Source of the DNA: Archangium sp.
Lineage (GTDB): Bacteria; Myxococcota; Myxococcia; Myxococcales; Myxococcaceae
Length of the DNA: 64,000 bases
Reading direction: 5' to 3'
NCBI GenBank assembly: GCA_030681645.1
Contig: JAUXRX010000007.1
Coordinates: forward strand, 372,001-436,000
Notes under the pieces: generated by a model
The model's input: only the letters and a program-made list of their open reading frames with translations
Database searches by the model: none
Told to the model about the DNA's origin: nothing
Translations under genes and position numbers: made by a program
Shown: positions 15,830-23,966 of the stretch, piece by piece
Numbering within the stretch: position 1 is the first letter of the stretch
How the letters are laid out: each line of letters begins with the position of its first letter

Positions 15830-16585
15830 GTGAAGATCGTCACCTGGAACATCAACTCGATCCGCGCGCGCCTCGAGCGCCTCATCGACTACCTCAAGAC
15901 GCGCTCGCCCGACGTGCTCTGCCTGCAAGAGCTCAAGTGCACCGACGAGCAGTTCCCCCGCACCGAGATAGAAGCGGCGGGCTACCGCGCCGAGGTCTTC
16001 GGGCAGAAGACGTACAACGGCGTGGCGATCCTCTCGAAGCTGCCGGTCACCGACGTCGTCCGCAACATGGGCGATGGTGACGAGCAGTCGCGCATCATCG
16101 CGGGCACGGTGGGCGGCATCCGCGTGGTCGGTCTCTACGCCCCCAACGGCCAGGCGCTCGGCACGCCCGCCTTCGAGTACAAGCTCGAGTGGTACGCGAA
16201 GCTCTCGCGCTGGCTCCATTCCATGAAAGGGCCGCTGCTCGTGTGCGGCGACTTCAACGTCGCCCCCGAGGACATCGACACCTGGGACCCGGTGCTGTGG
16301 CAGGGGCAGACGCTCTGCTCGCCGAAGGAGCGCGAGGCGTTCGCGGCGATGGTGAAGGCGAACTCGTTCACCGATCTCTTCCGCGCGCGCCACCCCGAGG
16401 GAGGCCGCTTCTCGTGGTGGGACTACCGCGCCGGCGCGTTTCACAAGAACCAGGGCCTGCGCATCGATCACATCCTGGTGAGCGCCGACCTGGTGAGCCG
16501 CTGCACCGACGTCGACGTCGATCGCGAGGCGCGCAAGGGCACGCAGCCTTCTGACCACGCGCCCGTGTGGGCCGAGTTTTCCTGA
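15830..16585 (+). CDS. xthA: Exodeoxyribonuclease III
   Basis: A 251-residue AP endonuclease/3'-5' exonuclease of the Xth family, the usual length. Family motifs appear in order: VTWNINSIRAR (metal-binding Asn), LQELKC (catalytic Glu), YNGVAILSK, GDFNVAPEDID (Asp/Asn), WWDYRAGAF, LRIDHILVS (Asp) and PSDHAPVWAEF (catalytic His). It acts in base-excision repair. The start is GTG at 15830; the spacing to any ribosome-binding site is unclear because the hairpin repeat lies directly upstream. Confidence 0.95.
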   Translation: MKIVTWNINSIRARLERLIDYLKTRSPDVLCLQELKCTDEQFPRTEIEAAGYRAEVFGQKTYNGVAILSKLPVTDVVRNMGDGDEQSRIIAGTVGGIRVVGLYAPNGQALGTPAFEYKLEWYAKLSRWLHSMKGPLLVCGDFNVAPEDIDTWDPVLWQGQTLCSPKEREAFAAMVKANSFTDLFRARHPEGGRFSWWDYRAGAFHKNQGLRIDHILVSADLVSRCTDVDVDREARKGTQPSDHAPVWAEFS

Positions 16586-16649
16586 GCAGTCCCGAAGACA
16601 CAGGTCTAAGGTCCGCTCCGCTGCTGCACACACAAGAGGGGTGAACCCA

Positions 16650-17669
16650 ATGTTCGAGAAGATCAATTTCGCCGGGCTCCTGTTCGGAGCCGTCGGCTGG
16701 TTCCTGCTGGTGTACGTGATCCGCGGCTTTTTCACGGTCAACCAGAACGAGCGCGTGGTGAAGACCTCCTTCGGCCGCGCGCAGCGGCTGACCACCACCA
16801 CGCTCGACAACCCGATGGCCGAGTACCTCCGGCCTGACGAGCGCGAGCGCTACAAGTACCCCCAGCTCCAGGTGATCCAGCCCGGCGGCCCGTACTTCAA
16901 GTGGCCCTGGGAGAAGATCTACAAGGTCTCGATCGCCACCGAGACCGTCAACCTCGCCTTCGACGCCGAGGACATCAACGCCAACAAGGGCGGCACCGAG
17001 CTCGACGCCGTCACCAAGGACCAGCTCAACATCGGCCTGGTGGGGCAGCTCCGCTTCCGCGTGAGCGACCAGAACCTCTACGCGTACATCTTCGGGGTGA
17101 AGCGGCCGCTGGTGCACGTGCTCGGCTACTTCGTCTCGATCCTCCGCCAGAAGATCGCCTCGTTCGAGGCGCCGGAGCACGAGGCCGGCACACCGCAGGT
17201 GCACGTGGGCGCGCCGGCCAACGCAGGCGATCTCTCGGCCGCCGCGGGCGTGTCGATCAACGACCTCCGCAAGAACCTGCGCCTCCTCAACGAGGACATG
17301 GACAAGGGCTGCATGTCGTCGACCGCGCGCTACGGCATCGTGCTCGACGCCTCGCTGATCACCGGCATCGACCCGCCGCCTGACGTCGAGAGCGCGCTGG
17401 CGGCCATCAACACGGCCCACAACTCCGTCGGCGCCGAGGTGTCGCTGGCGCAGGCCTCCGCCGACCAGAAGCTGGTGCAGTCGCGCCGCGCGGTCGAGAT
17501 CCAGACGCTCAACTCGCAGGCCGAGGTCGAGCCGCTGGTGCAGCTCGCCCAGCAGCTGGCAGACCTGAAGAAGAACGGCGGGTCGGGCGTGCTCAACGCC
17601 TACGTCCGCAACGTCAAGCTGAGCCTCTTCAGCAAAGCCAAGAACGCATTCGTGGAGGTGAAGCCGTGA
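16650..17669 (+). CDS. SPFH/Band 7 domain membrane protein, first of pair
   Basis: A 339-residue protein with one N-terminal transmembrane helix (residues ~9-27) followed by an SPFH-type domain (VNQNERVVKTSFGRAQRL, PGGPYFKWPWEKIYKVSIATETV). The C-terminal half has an AQASADQ/QTLNSQAEVEPLVQLAQQ helical segment like flotillin and HflK coiled coils. A ~45-residue insertion around residues 170-215 (rich in Gly, Ala and Pro) interrupts the domain. ATG 16650 is chosen because AAGAGGGG lies upstream; GTG 16641 would overlap it. It overlaps the next SPFH gene by 4 bp, so they probably assemble together. Confidence 0.85.
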   Translation: MFEKINFAGLLFGAVGWFLLVYVIRGFFTVNQNERVVKTSFGRAQRLTTTTLDNPMAEYLRPDERERYKYPQLQVIQPGGPYFKWPWEKIYKVSIATETVNLAFDAEDINANKGGTELDAVTKDQLNIGLVGQLRFRVSDQNLYAYIFGVKRPLVHVLGYFVSILRQKIASFEAPEHEAGTPQVHVGAPANAGDLSAAAGVSINDLRKNLRLLNEDMDKGCMSSTARYGIVLDASLITGIDPPPDVESALAAINTAHNSVGAEVSLAQASADQKLVQSRRAVEIQTLNSQAEVEPLVQLAQQLADLKKNGGSGVLNAYVRNVKLSLFSKAKNAFVEVKP

Positions 17670-18565
17670 TGTTCTTCGTCTCGATGTTCGTCGGTTTCTT
17701 CGCCTGCCTCATCGGTGTTCCCATCGCCATGGGCATCGCCCGGGCCTTCGGCCTCTACGCGATCGTCGAGGAGCGCCGCGCGCGCGTCTTCACGCTCTTC
17801 GGCGAGGTGCTCGGCACCATCACCGAGCCCGGCCTGCACTTCCTCTGGGCCAAGCTCGGCATCAAGGCCGCGCTGATCCCGCTGTTCGGCAAGGTGCACA
17901 CCGTCGATCTGCGGCTCGACCAGGAATACCTGCGCAGCCAGCCGGTCAACTCGGAGGAAGGCGCTCCGATGGGTATCGGCATCTGGTACGAGATGTACGT
18001 CGCCGAGCCGGTGTCGTTCATCTTCAAGAACGCCGATCCACGCGGCTCGATGCGCGCGAACGTCGGCAACGCCGCGGTGCGCACGCTCTCGAACATGAAG
18101 CTGGGTGACATGCTCGAGACCCGCCACGTGATGAGCCAGGCGGTGCGCAACGAGGTGACCCCGCGCTCGGTGGAGTGGGGCTACCAGCTCGGCAGCGTCT
18201 ACATCCGCAAGGTGCACTTCCGCGACATCGCGATGATCCGCGGCATCGAGGAGAAGGTGGTCAACCGGCTGCGGCAGGTGACCTCGGCCATCAGCCAGGA
18301 CGGCCACAACCAGGTGAACATCATCAAGTCGTCGGCTGACAGCAAGGCCGCCGCCGAGTTCGCCCGCGCCGCCGCGCAGCGTCCGTTCATCGTCGGCAAG
18401 GCGCTGCAGCAGATCTCGGCAGACCCCGAGGTGATGGAGGCCATGTTCGAGCTGCTCGAGACGCAGAAGTTGCTCGACAGCGGCGCGCCCGTCACCCTGA
18501 TGCCCGAGGGCTCGAACGCGTCCAAGATCCTGATGCCGTTGCTCGCGGCGCAGGGCAATAGGTAG
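17666..18565 (+). CDS. SPFH/Band 7 domain membrane protein, second of pair
   Basis: A 299-residue partner of the preceding SPFH protein, with an N-terminal transmembrane helix (~4-28) and the SPFH core (YAIVEERRARVFTLFGEVLGTITEPGLHF, VHTVDLRLDQEYLRSQPVNSEEG). RNEVTPRSVEWGYQLGSVYIRKVHFRDIAM, split over the end of the domain, resembles the HflK/stomatin region before the coiled coil. The C-terminus has the KAAAEFARAA-type alanine-rich helix. The start could be GTG 17666 or ATG 17669; GGAGG at 17654-17658 fits both. The pair resembles HflK/HflC in arrangement, but no FtsH gene is adjacent. Confidence 0.85.
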   Translation: MMFFVSMFVGFFACLIGVPIAMGIARAFGLYAIVEERRARVFTLFGEVLGTITEPGLHFLWAKLGIKAALIPLFGKVHTVDLRLDQEYLRSQPVNSEEGAPMGIGIWYEMYVAEPVSFIFKNADPRGSMRANVGNAAVRTLSNMKLGDMLETRHVMSQAVRNEVTPRSVEWGYQLGSVYIRKVHFRDIAMIRGIEEKVVNRLRQVTSAISQDGHNQVNIIKSSADSKAAAEFARAAAQRPFIVGKALQQISADPEVMEAMFELLETQKLLDSGAPVTLMPEGSNASKILMPLLAAQGNR

Positions 18566-18631
18566 TCGGCGCAGCCCTTTCAGTCAGGCAGAAGCCCTTG
18601 CAGGTGCGGCCAGCGGTCGTACCTGTAGGAC

Positions 18632-18844
18632 ATGAACACTGAGCTCCGAGTCATCAACGAAGGTACCGCGGAGCTGCAGCTCCCTCATTCCTGTCCCACC
18701 TGCGCCGGCCCCCTCGAGCTGCGCATCTCGGCTGACGGCGTGAGGAGCTTCTGCGCGACCTGCAGGAGCATCGGGCGGCCCCGCCTGCAGCAGTCGGAAA
18801 TGGGCACGTTCGTCCTCGACTTCAAGGACATCGGGCGCGCCTGA
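18632..18844 (+). CDS. Small zinc-ribbon protein
   Basis: A 70-residue protein with two cysteine pairs, CPTC (~21-24) and CATC (~41-44), spaced as in a zinc ribbon, and a beta-rich remainder. I do not recognise the family. It lies 66 bp after the SPFH pair on the same strand and converges with the pmbA gene, whose stop is 3 bp away. It may belong to the SPFH unit, but this is only positional. Confidence 0.65.
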   Translation: MNTELRVINEGTAELQLPHSCPTCAGPLELRISADGVRSFCATCRSIGRPRLQQSEMGTFVLDFKDIGRA

Positions 18845-18847
18845 AGG

Positions 18848-20155
18848 TCAGATCGCCTCGCTCTGGCTCGCCAGCAGGAACTCGTGGGTCCGCATCGCGG
18901 GGATCTTCCACGCTGACGCCGGAGACTCGCGATCGCTTGACACCGCGTCGACCATCGCCAGCGCGTCGATCACCGACTGGTTGATGCGGAAGTTCTTGAT
19001 GGGCGTGGTCACCACGCCGTCTTCGATCAGGAACGTGCCGTCTCGGGTGAGCGCGGTGATCGCCAGCGTCTTCGGGTCGACCACGTTCGAGTACCAGAAG
19101 CGGGTGATGAGCACGCCGCGCTTGATGCCGGTGAGCAGCTGCGCACGCGACGACTCGCCGGGCGCGAGCTCGAAGCCGCTGTACGAGCCCGTCGGCTCGA
19201 CCTTCTTCTCTTTCGCCCAGTAGCGCGAGACCGCGAGTGACTCGAGCACGCCCGCCTTCACCCAGGTGCGCGGCGCCAGCGCGAGGCCGTCACCGTCGAA
19301 CGGCAGCATCGGTGTCGTCTTCGGGTCGGACTTCAGGGTGATGAGCTCGCTCACCAGCTTCTGGCCGAGCTTGCCTGCGAACGGCGAGCGGCCCTCGTCG
19401 ACCGCGCGGCGATCGAGCGAACCCGTGAAGTACTCGAACAGCTCACCCACCGCGGCCGGCTCGAGCACCACGGTGTAGCGGCCCGGTTCCAGCGTCTTCG
19501 GCTTCGCGCTGGCGATGGCCTTCTGCGCCGCGGTGCGACCCACGGCGGCGAAGTCGAGCTGCGCGCGCTGCCTCGTGCCCAGCGCCGCCCAGCCCGAGCC
19601 GGTGCCGTCCTTCGTGCGCGCGGTGACCGAGAAGTCGGCGTCGGTGAAGGGCTGGGTGATGGTGAGCCCGGCCGAGGTCACCTGGGCGATGAGGCCGTCG
19701 TAGACCTGCAGGAAGCCGGCGGTGATCAGGTCCTTCTCGCGCGACGGCGCGAGCGCCTGGGCGATGCCGTCGGCCCGGCCCTTCGCGTCGAGCTTCGCCA
19801 TCGCGTCGTCGCGCAGCGCGCTCTTCGTCACCTTCGTCGCGCCCAGCACCGGCATGGTCTCCGGCTGCTCGGGGGAGAGACGGGCGATGCCGATGGTCCT
19901 TTCCACCAGCCCACGAAGCGAGGCGGCATCGGTCTGGTTGCTCGTCGCGGCGGCCGAGCGAAGGCCCAGCTGCACCGTGAGCGACAAGCTCAGGTCGTCG
20001 AGCTCGCCCGAGGTGGTGAGCTCACTGCGGGCGAAGCGGGTGTGCGCGCGGTGCGTGGCGTACGCCGAGACCATCGCCTCGGCCTTCGGCTCGACGCGCT
20101 TCACCAGCGTGAGCACCGACTTGCACAGCGCGACGATCGCGGGCTCGGTGATCAC
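18848..20155 (-). CDS. pmbA: PmbA/TldE-family protein (non-catalytic TldD partner)
   Basis: A 435-residue protein of the TldD/PmbA superfamily. It lacks the HExxxH metal motif, as expected for the TldE/PmbA subunit. The family's C-terminal features are present: GVLESLAVSRYWAKE, a central GELFEYFTGSLDRRAVDEGRSPFAGKLG split across the core, and the RDGTFLIEDG strand. GTG at 20155 overlaps the tldD stop by 4 bp; the longer upstream open frame is antisense noise over tldD. TldD/TldE heterodimers cleave unfolded or modified peptides such as leader peptides of ribosomal natural products. No signal peptide is visible. Confidence 0.88.
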   Translation of the reverse strand: MITEPAIVALCKSVLTLVKRVEPKAEAMVSAYATHRAHTRFARSELTTSGELDDLSLSLTVQLGLRSAAATSNQTDAASLRGLVERTIGIARLSPEQPETMPVLGATKVTKSALRDDAMAKLDAKGRADGIAQALAPSREKDLITAGFLQVYDGLIAQVTSAGLTITQPFTDADFSVTARTKDGTGSGWAALGTRQRAQLDFAAVGRTAAQKAIASAKPKTLEPGRYTVVLEPAAVGELFEYFTGSLDRRAVDEGRSPFAGKLGQKLVSELITLKSDPKTTPMLPFDGDGLALAPRTWVKAGVLESLAVSRYWAKEKKVEPTGSYSGFELAPGESSRAQLLTGIKRGVLITRFWYSNVVDPKTLAITALTRDGTFLIEDGVVTTPIKNFRINQSVIDALAMVDAVSSDRESPASAWKIPAMRTHEFLLASQSEAI

Positions 20156-21708
20156 GCGTCCCCCTTCTTCGCGGCGCTGTTGATGATCGACACGCCGCGG
20201 AAGCGCGCCGGTGGGCAGGCGTGGCTCACCGGGTTCGACTGCATCGGCTCGCCCTTGCCGTCGTCGAAGGCCGAGCCGAGGCGCACGCTCGAGGGGCCGC
20301 CGAGCAGATCGCAGCTCTTCCAGAAGGCCGGGGTGTTCGACTGGTACCCCACGTCCTTGAGCGAGCGGGTGATCTTCCCCTTCTTCACCTCGAAGAACAT
20401 CTGCCCGGTGAACTGGAAGTTGTACCGCTGGTGATCGATCGACCAGCTGCCGGTGCCCACCACGTAGATGCCGTCGTCGGTGGCCTTGATCAGGTCCTGC
20501 GCAGAGAGGTCCTTCTCTCCAGGCGCGAGCGACACGTTGGGCATGCGCTGGAAGGGCACCGAGCCGTGATCGGCCGCGTAGCTGCAGCCGCGCGAGGCCT
20601 TCTCGCCGATCCACGCCGCCTGCTCGCGCGTCGTCTGGTAGCCGACGAACTTGCCCTTCTCGATCAGGTTCCACCGCTGCGTGCGCACGCCGTCATCGTC
20701 GTAGCCGCAGGTCGCCAGTCCACCGGGCGTGGTCTTGTCGGCGAAGAGCGTGACGATGGGCGACGCGTACTGGCTGCCCAGGGTGTCGGGCGTGGCGAAC
20801 GACGTTCCCGCCATGTTCGCCTCGTAGCCGAGCGCGCGATCGAGCTCGGTGGGGTGGCCCACCGATTCGTGGATGGTGAGCCAGAGGTTGCTCGCGTCGA
20901 GGATGAGGTCTCTCTTCCCCGGCTCCACGCTGGGGGAGTTCAGCTTCTGCACCGCTTCTTCCGCGACCCGGGTGGCGTCTTCGAGGAAGTGGCTCTGCTC
21001 GAGGTGCTCCCAGCCGGCTTGCATCGGCTGGCCGTCCCAGCGCCGGCCGACGAACTCCCCGGTGGTGGGGTGAATGGCGGTGGCGGAGTAGTGGGGGCCA
21101 AGGCGGGTCTGGCTCTGCTCGATCAACGCGCCGTCGGACGAGGCGAAGAGCTTCCATTCGAGCCGCGTGCTCAGCGACGCGTCGCAGAAGTTGATGCCCT
21201 TCACCGCGCGCAGCTTCTCGCAGACCGACAGGAGCAGCGCCGCCTTGTCGGCCACCGGGATCTTGAAGGGGTCCTTCTGCAGCGGGGTCTGCCAGACGTC
21301 GACGTGCGCGGGGTTGGGCGCGAGCTCGACCCTTCTCGTGATCACCGTCGCGTTCGCTTTGGCGAGATCGCACGCGACACCGGCGAGGCGGACTCCCTCT
21401 TTGACGGTGACTTGCGGCGAGGAGGCGAAGCCCCAGGCTCCGTTCACCAGCACCCGCACTCCCACGCCGAAGCGCTCGGTGTCGTCGACGCTCTCGAGGT
21501 GATCGTCGCGAACCCGCACGCCTTCTTCGCGGCGGCGGTGGATGCGCAGGTCGGCGTACGTGGCGCCGGCCTTCTTCGCGGCGTCGAGGACTGCGGCGAT
21601 CACGCTCAGGTAGGTCGCGTCGGTGACCAGACCACGCGCGCCCGCCAGGGCAGGGGACAGGGCGATTGCGGAGGCCGCCTGGAGTAGCGAACGACGGGTC
21701 AGCTGCAT
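20152..21708 (-). CDS. tldD: TldD-family metalloprotease with Tat-type signal
   Basis: A 518-residue TldD protein. The zinc motif HESVGH (in LWLTIHESVGHPTELDR, ~residue 260) is the catalytic HExxxH of the family. The N-terminus MQLTRRSLLQAASAIALSPA is a convincing twin-arginine-like signal, unusual because TldD is normally cytoplasmic. GTDDGIYVVGTGSWSIDHQRYNFQ-type C-terminal strands and the RGVSIINSA end fit the family. The stop overlaps the start of the pmbA gene by 4 bp, as in other TldD/E pairs. A repeat-rich spacer (21709-21851) separates it from the upstream gene. Confidence 0.87.
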   Translation of the reverse strand: MQLTRRSLLQAASAIALSPALAGARGLVTDATYLSVIAAVLDAAKKAGATYADLRIHRRREEGVRVRDDHLESVDDTERFGVGVRVLVNGAWGFASSPQVTVKEGVRLAGVACDLAKANATVITRRVELAPNPAHVDVWQTPLQKDPFKIPVADKAALLLSVCEKLRAVKGINFCDASLSTRLEWKLFASSDGALIEQSQTRLGPHYSATAIHPTTGEFVGRRWDGQPMQAGWEHLEQSHFLEDATRVAEEAVQKLNSPSVEPGKRDLILDASNLWLTIHESVGHPTELDRALGYEANMAGTSFATPDTLGSQYASPIVTLFADKTTPGGLATCGYDDDGVRTQRWNLIEKGKFVGYQTTREQAAWIGEKASRGCSYAADHGSVPFQRMPNVSLAPGEKDLSAQDLIKATDDGIYVVGTGSWSIDHQRYNFQFTGQMFFEVKKGKITRSLKDVGYQSNTPAFWKSCDLLGGPSSVRLGSAFDDGKGEPMQSNPVSHACPPARFRGVSIINSAAKKGDA

Positions 21709-21730
21709 GGTTGGTTGGCCCTCTCCCCGA

Positions 21731-21836
21731 CCCTCTCCCCTCTCATCTGGTCGCTCCGCCTTGGCGCATCTTGCGCTTCGCTCCAGCTGCGCTTGTCCAG
21801 CGTTCCGCTGGACCGGCTGCGCTCGGGGGGAGAGGG
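21731..21836. repeat. Composite repeat: hairpin arms split by a second repeat type
   Basis: CCCTCTCCCC (21731-21740) and GGGGAGAGGG (21827-21836) are the arms of the dispersed hairpin, but the loop is 86 nt instead of 2-10. The loop starts near CTGGTCGCTCC (21747) and contains GTCCAGCG-TTC-CGCTGGAC, a perfect 8-bp stem (21795-21813). It shares the 13-mer CAGCGTTCCGCTG with the 86-bp repeat at 11805-11976. Confidence 0.75.
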
Positions 21837-21851
21837 AGGCACTTCAGCACT

Positions 21852-22718
21852 TCAGAAGCCGGCCCAGATGAAGTCGAGCGTCGGCAGGATGTTGTTGCTG
21901 CGCACTCGCACGCGATCGCTGAACCCGTCGGAGCGGGTGACGACCTGCGTCGCGCCCTGGTCGTAGTTGGCGAACATCGCGCCCACCGCGATGCGGCTGT
22001 ACTTGAAGACCGCGATGTCGAGGCCCAGGTGCGCGGTGAAGATGAACGGGGAGATCGCCGCGATCGCGCCCACGTTCGTGCCCTCGACGTTGAGGTTCCC
22101 CTGTTGGCCGGTGACGTAGATGTTCATTTCACCGCGCAGGCGCAGCCGATCGCCGAACGCGTGATCGTACGCCCCGCCGAGCCTGCCGAGGAAGCCGGTG
22201 AGCGGCGCGGCGAAGAGGATCTCCAGCGGCGCCAGGAACGAGTTCATCGGCGTCGCGTTGTTCGGCCCCATCGGAATGCGCAGCGCCCCGTCGATGCGGA
22301 AGGTGAGCACGTCGTTGGTGAGGAAGTCGCCCGACACCATCAACCCCACGCGCGGAATGAGCATGAAGCCGATGTCGTTCGTGCTCGTCGCCCAGGTGGG
22401 GAAGAAGAAGCCCTTCATCAGCCGCATGCCGAACGTGGGCATGAGCAGCCCGGCCTCGGCGGTGAGGCGCACGCCCATGGGCAACTGGCCGTTCTCCACC
22501 GGCGGCTTGAGGATGGCGAAGCGGAAGTCGAGGTGGGGCGCCACGAAGAAGAGGACCGGGTTCGCCTGCACCTCGAAGCGGTTGTGAAACGCGATCCGCA
22601 GCGGGTTGAAGATGCCCACGGTGTAGCTGCCCTTGTTGCCCACGTCGGCGGTGTCGCGCGCAGGGCGGGGCGTGGCGAGTGCGCTGCTCGCGACCAGCAC
22701 CAGGAGGAGCGTCCTCAC
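21852..22718 (-). CDS. Exported beta-rich protein, outer-membrane type
   Basis: A 288-residue protein starting at GTG 22718, which overlaps the stop of the upstream gene (GTGA). The signal peptide is MRTLLLVLVASSALA. The remainder alternates short hydrophobic strands with Gly/Asn turns (for example NPLRIAFHNRFEVQANPVLFFVAPHL, GEMNIYVTGQQGNLNVEGTNVG), as in outer-membrane barrels, and it ends in FIWAGF with a terminal aromatic residue typical of barrel insertion. I do not recognise the family. Co-translation with the endonuclease/phosphatase-like lipoprotein suggests a shared cell-surface function. Confidence 0.75.
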   Translation of the reverse strand: MRTLLLVLVASSALATPRPARDTADVGNKGSYTVGIFNPLRIAFHNRFEVQANPVLFFVAPHLDFRFAILKPPVENGQLPMGVRLTAEAGLLMPTFGMRLMKGFFFPTWATSTNDIGFMLIPRVGLMVSGDFLTNDVLTFRIDGALRIPMGPNNATPMNSFLAPLEILFAAPLTGFLGRLGGAYDHAFGDRLRLRGEMNIYVTGQQGNLNVEGTNVGAIAAISPFIFTAHLGLDIAVFKYSRIAVGAMFANYDQGATQVVTRSDGFSDRVRVRSNNILPTLDFIWAGF

Positions 22719-23884
22719 GGCAGCCCCCACGTTCCCACCACCGGTGCGTGGTCAGAGAGGCGTGACGGATCGCCGGTGATGCCCAGCCGTCCCGGCTCCT
22801 GCAGCACGTCGGTGTTGGTCCACGTCTCGCCCTTGCGGATGAAGAGGTAGTCGAGCGTGCGGTTCCACCGGCCCGCCACGCCCTCGTCGTTGACCCCGTC
22901 GGGGCCGAGCACCGTGTGCGTGAAGTACGGCAGCTGCGCCGCCTCGCCCACGCCGTACCGCGCGAGGGAAATGTACGGCTCGAAGTCGTCGTAATACGGC
23001 TTCATCACCGACGGCGTGTACGGCGGCTGCTCGTACTCGGTGCCCTTGCTGCTGGCGCGTTCGTCGAGGTACCCGGCCAACTTCAGCTTGCCCTCGCACG
23101 ACTCCGCGGTGCCCGCCTCGGCCTTCTCGTCGCACACCGGCGGCAGCTCGTTGAAGTCGCCGCCGATCACCCACGGCATCGTCTCGGCCTTGAGCACGTC
23201 GTAGATCTGCTGGATCTGCTTCTGCTTGGTGCCGTCGAAGTCGTACGCCTCGGTGTGCACCACGTAGGCGGCGACCTGGCGATCGCCCAGATCGATCTCC
23301 GCCCGGCCGATCGCGCGCTTGATGTAGAAGGTCGCGGTCAGGACGTCCTGGTCGGTGCGGTCGACCTGGCGAATGCGCTCGGCCCTGGTGATCGGGTAGC
23401 GCGAGAAGATCGCGTTGCCCAGGGTGATGCGGCCCACGCCTTCCGACGGCACGTAGCGCGAGTTCCACGTCTCATCGAACGTCGCGTAGTTGAGGTTCGT
23501 GTTCTCGAGCAGGAAGCGCACCATGTCCACATAGGCGCTGCGCTTGCTGTCGACCTCGATCTCCTCGGTCATGAGGATGTCGGGGTCGTATTCCCTCACC
23601 AGGGCCGCGACCTTCGTGAGGCAGTCATTCACCTCGCCCTCGGTGAGCTGCACGCGATCGCCCCAGAAGTCGAACCAGAAGTCGACCCGGCAGGCGCCGT
23701 ACTTCACGTTCCACGCCATCACCTTGAGGGCGGTGGGGTTCGCGGGCGGGGCAGGGTGCTCGGCGTTGGCCTTGTAGCGGGGCACGTCTTCCCGGGTGAA
23801 CTTCATCGGGTCGGCGACCCATTCACAGCTGGCCAGCAATGGGAGCAACAGCAGCAGGGCGAGTCTTCGCATGGCGGCGCGCAT
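22715..23884 (-). CDS. Endonuclease/exonuclease/phosphatase (EEP) family lipoprotein
   Basis: A 389-residue exported protein. MRAAMRRLALLLLLPLLASC is a lipoprotein signal with Cys20. EEP motifs appear in order: VMAWNVKYG (Asn), DILMTEEIEVD (Glu), VVHTEAYDF (a His), IGGDFNELP (Asp/Asn), RTLDYLF (Asp) and LSDHAPVVGTW (His). This superfamily includes nucleases, phosphoinositide phosphatases and sphingomyelinases; anchoring at the envelope argues against DNA repair. ATG 23872 is an alternative start, and neither has a good ribosome-binding site. The last codons overlap the next gene. Confidence 0.85.
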   Translation of the reverse strand: MRAAMRRLALLLLLPLLASCEWVADPMKFTREDVPRYKANAEHPAPPANPTALKVMAWNVKYGACRVDFWFDFWGDRVQLTEGEVNDCLTKVAALVREYDPDILMTEEIEVDSKRSAYVDMVRFLLENTNLNYATFDETWNSRYVPSEGVGRITLGNAIFSRYPITRAERIRQVDRTDQDVLTATFYIKRAIGRAEIDLGDRQVAAYVVHTEAYDFDGTKQKQIQQIYDVLKAETMPWVIGGDFNELPPVCDEKAEAGTAESCEGKLKLAGYLDERASSKGTEYEQPPYTPSVMKPYYDDFEPYISLARYGVGEAAQLPYFTHTVLGPDGVNDEGVAGRWNRTLDYLFIRKGETWTNTDVLQEPGRLGITGDPSRLSDHAPVVGTWGLP

Positions 23885-23925
23885 GGTACTGCTGCGCCCG
23901 AAGAGGTCGATGGAATGTTCGCCCC

Positions 23926-23964
23926 TCACCCCGACCCTCTCCCCGCTGGCGCAGGGAGAGGGAG
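23926..23964. terminator. Dispersed CCCTCTCCC/GGGAGAGGG hairpin
   Basis: Arms are at 23935-23943 and 23954-23962, preceded by CCCCTCACCCC. It lies immediately after the stop of the NtrC-type gene on the minus strand. Confidence 0.7.
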
Positions 23965-23966
23965 GC

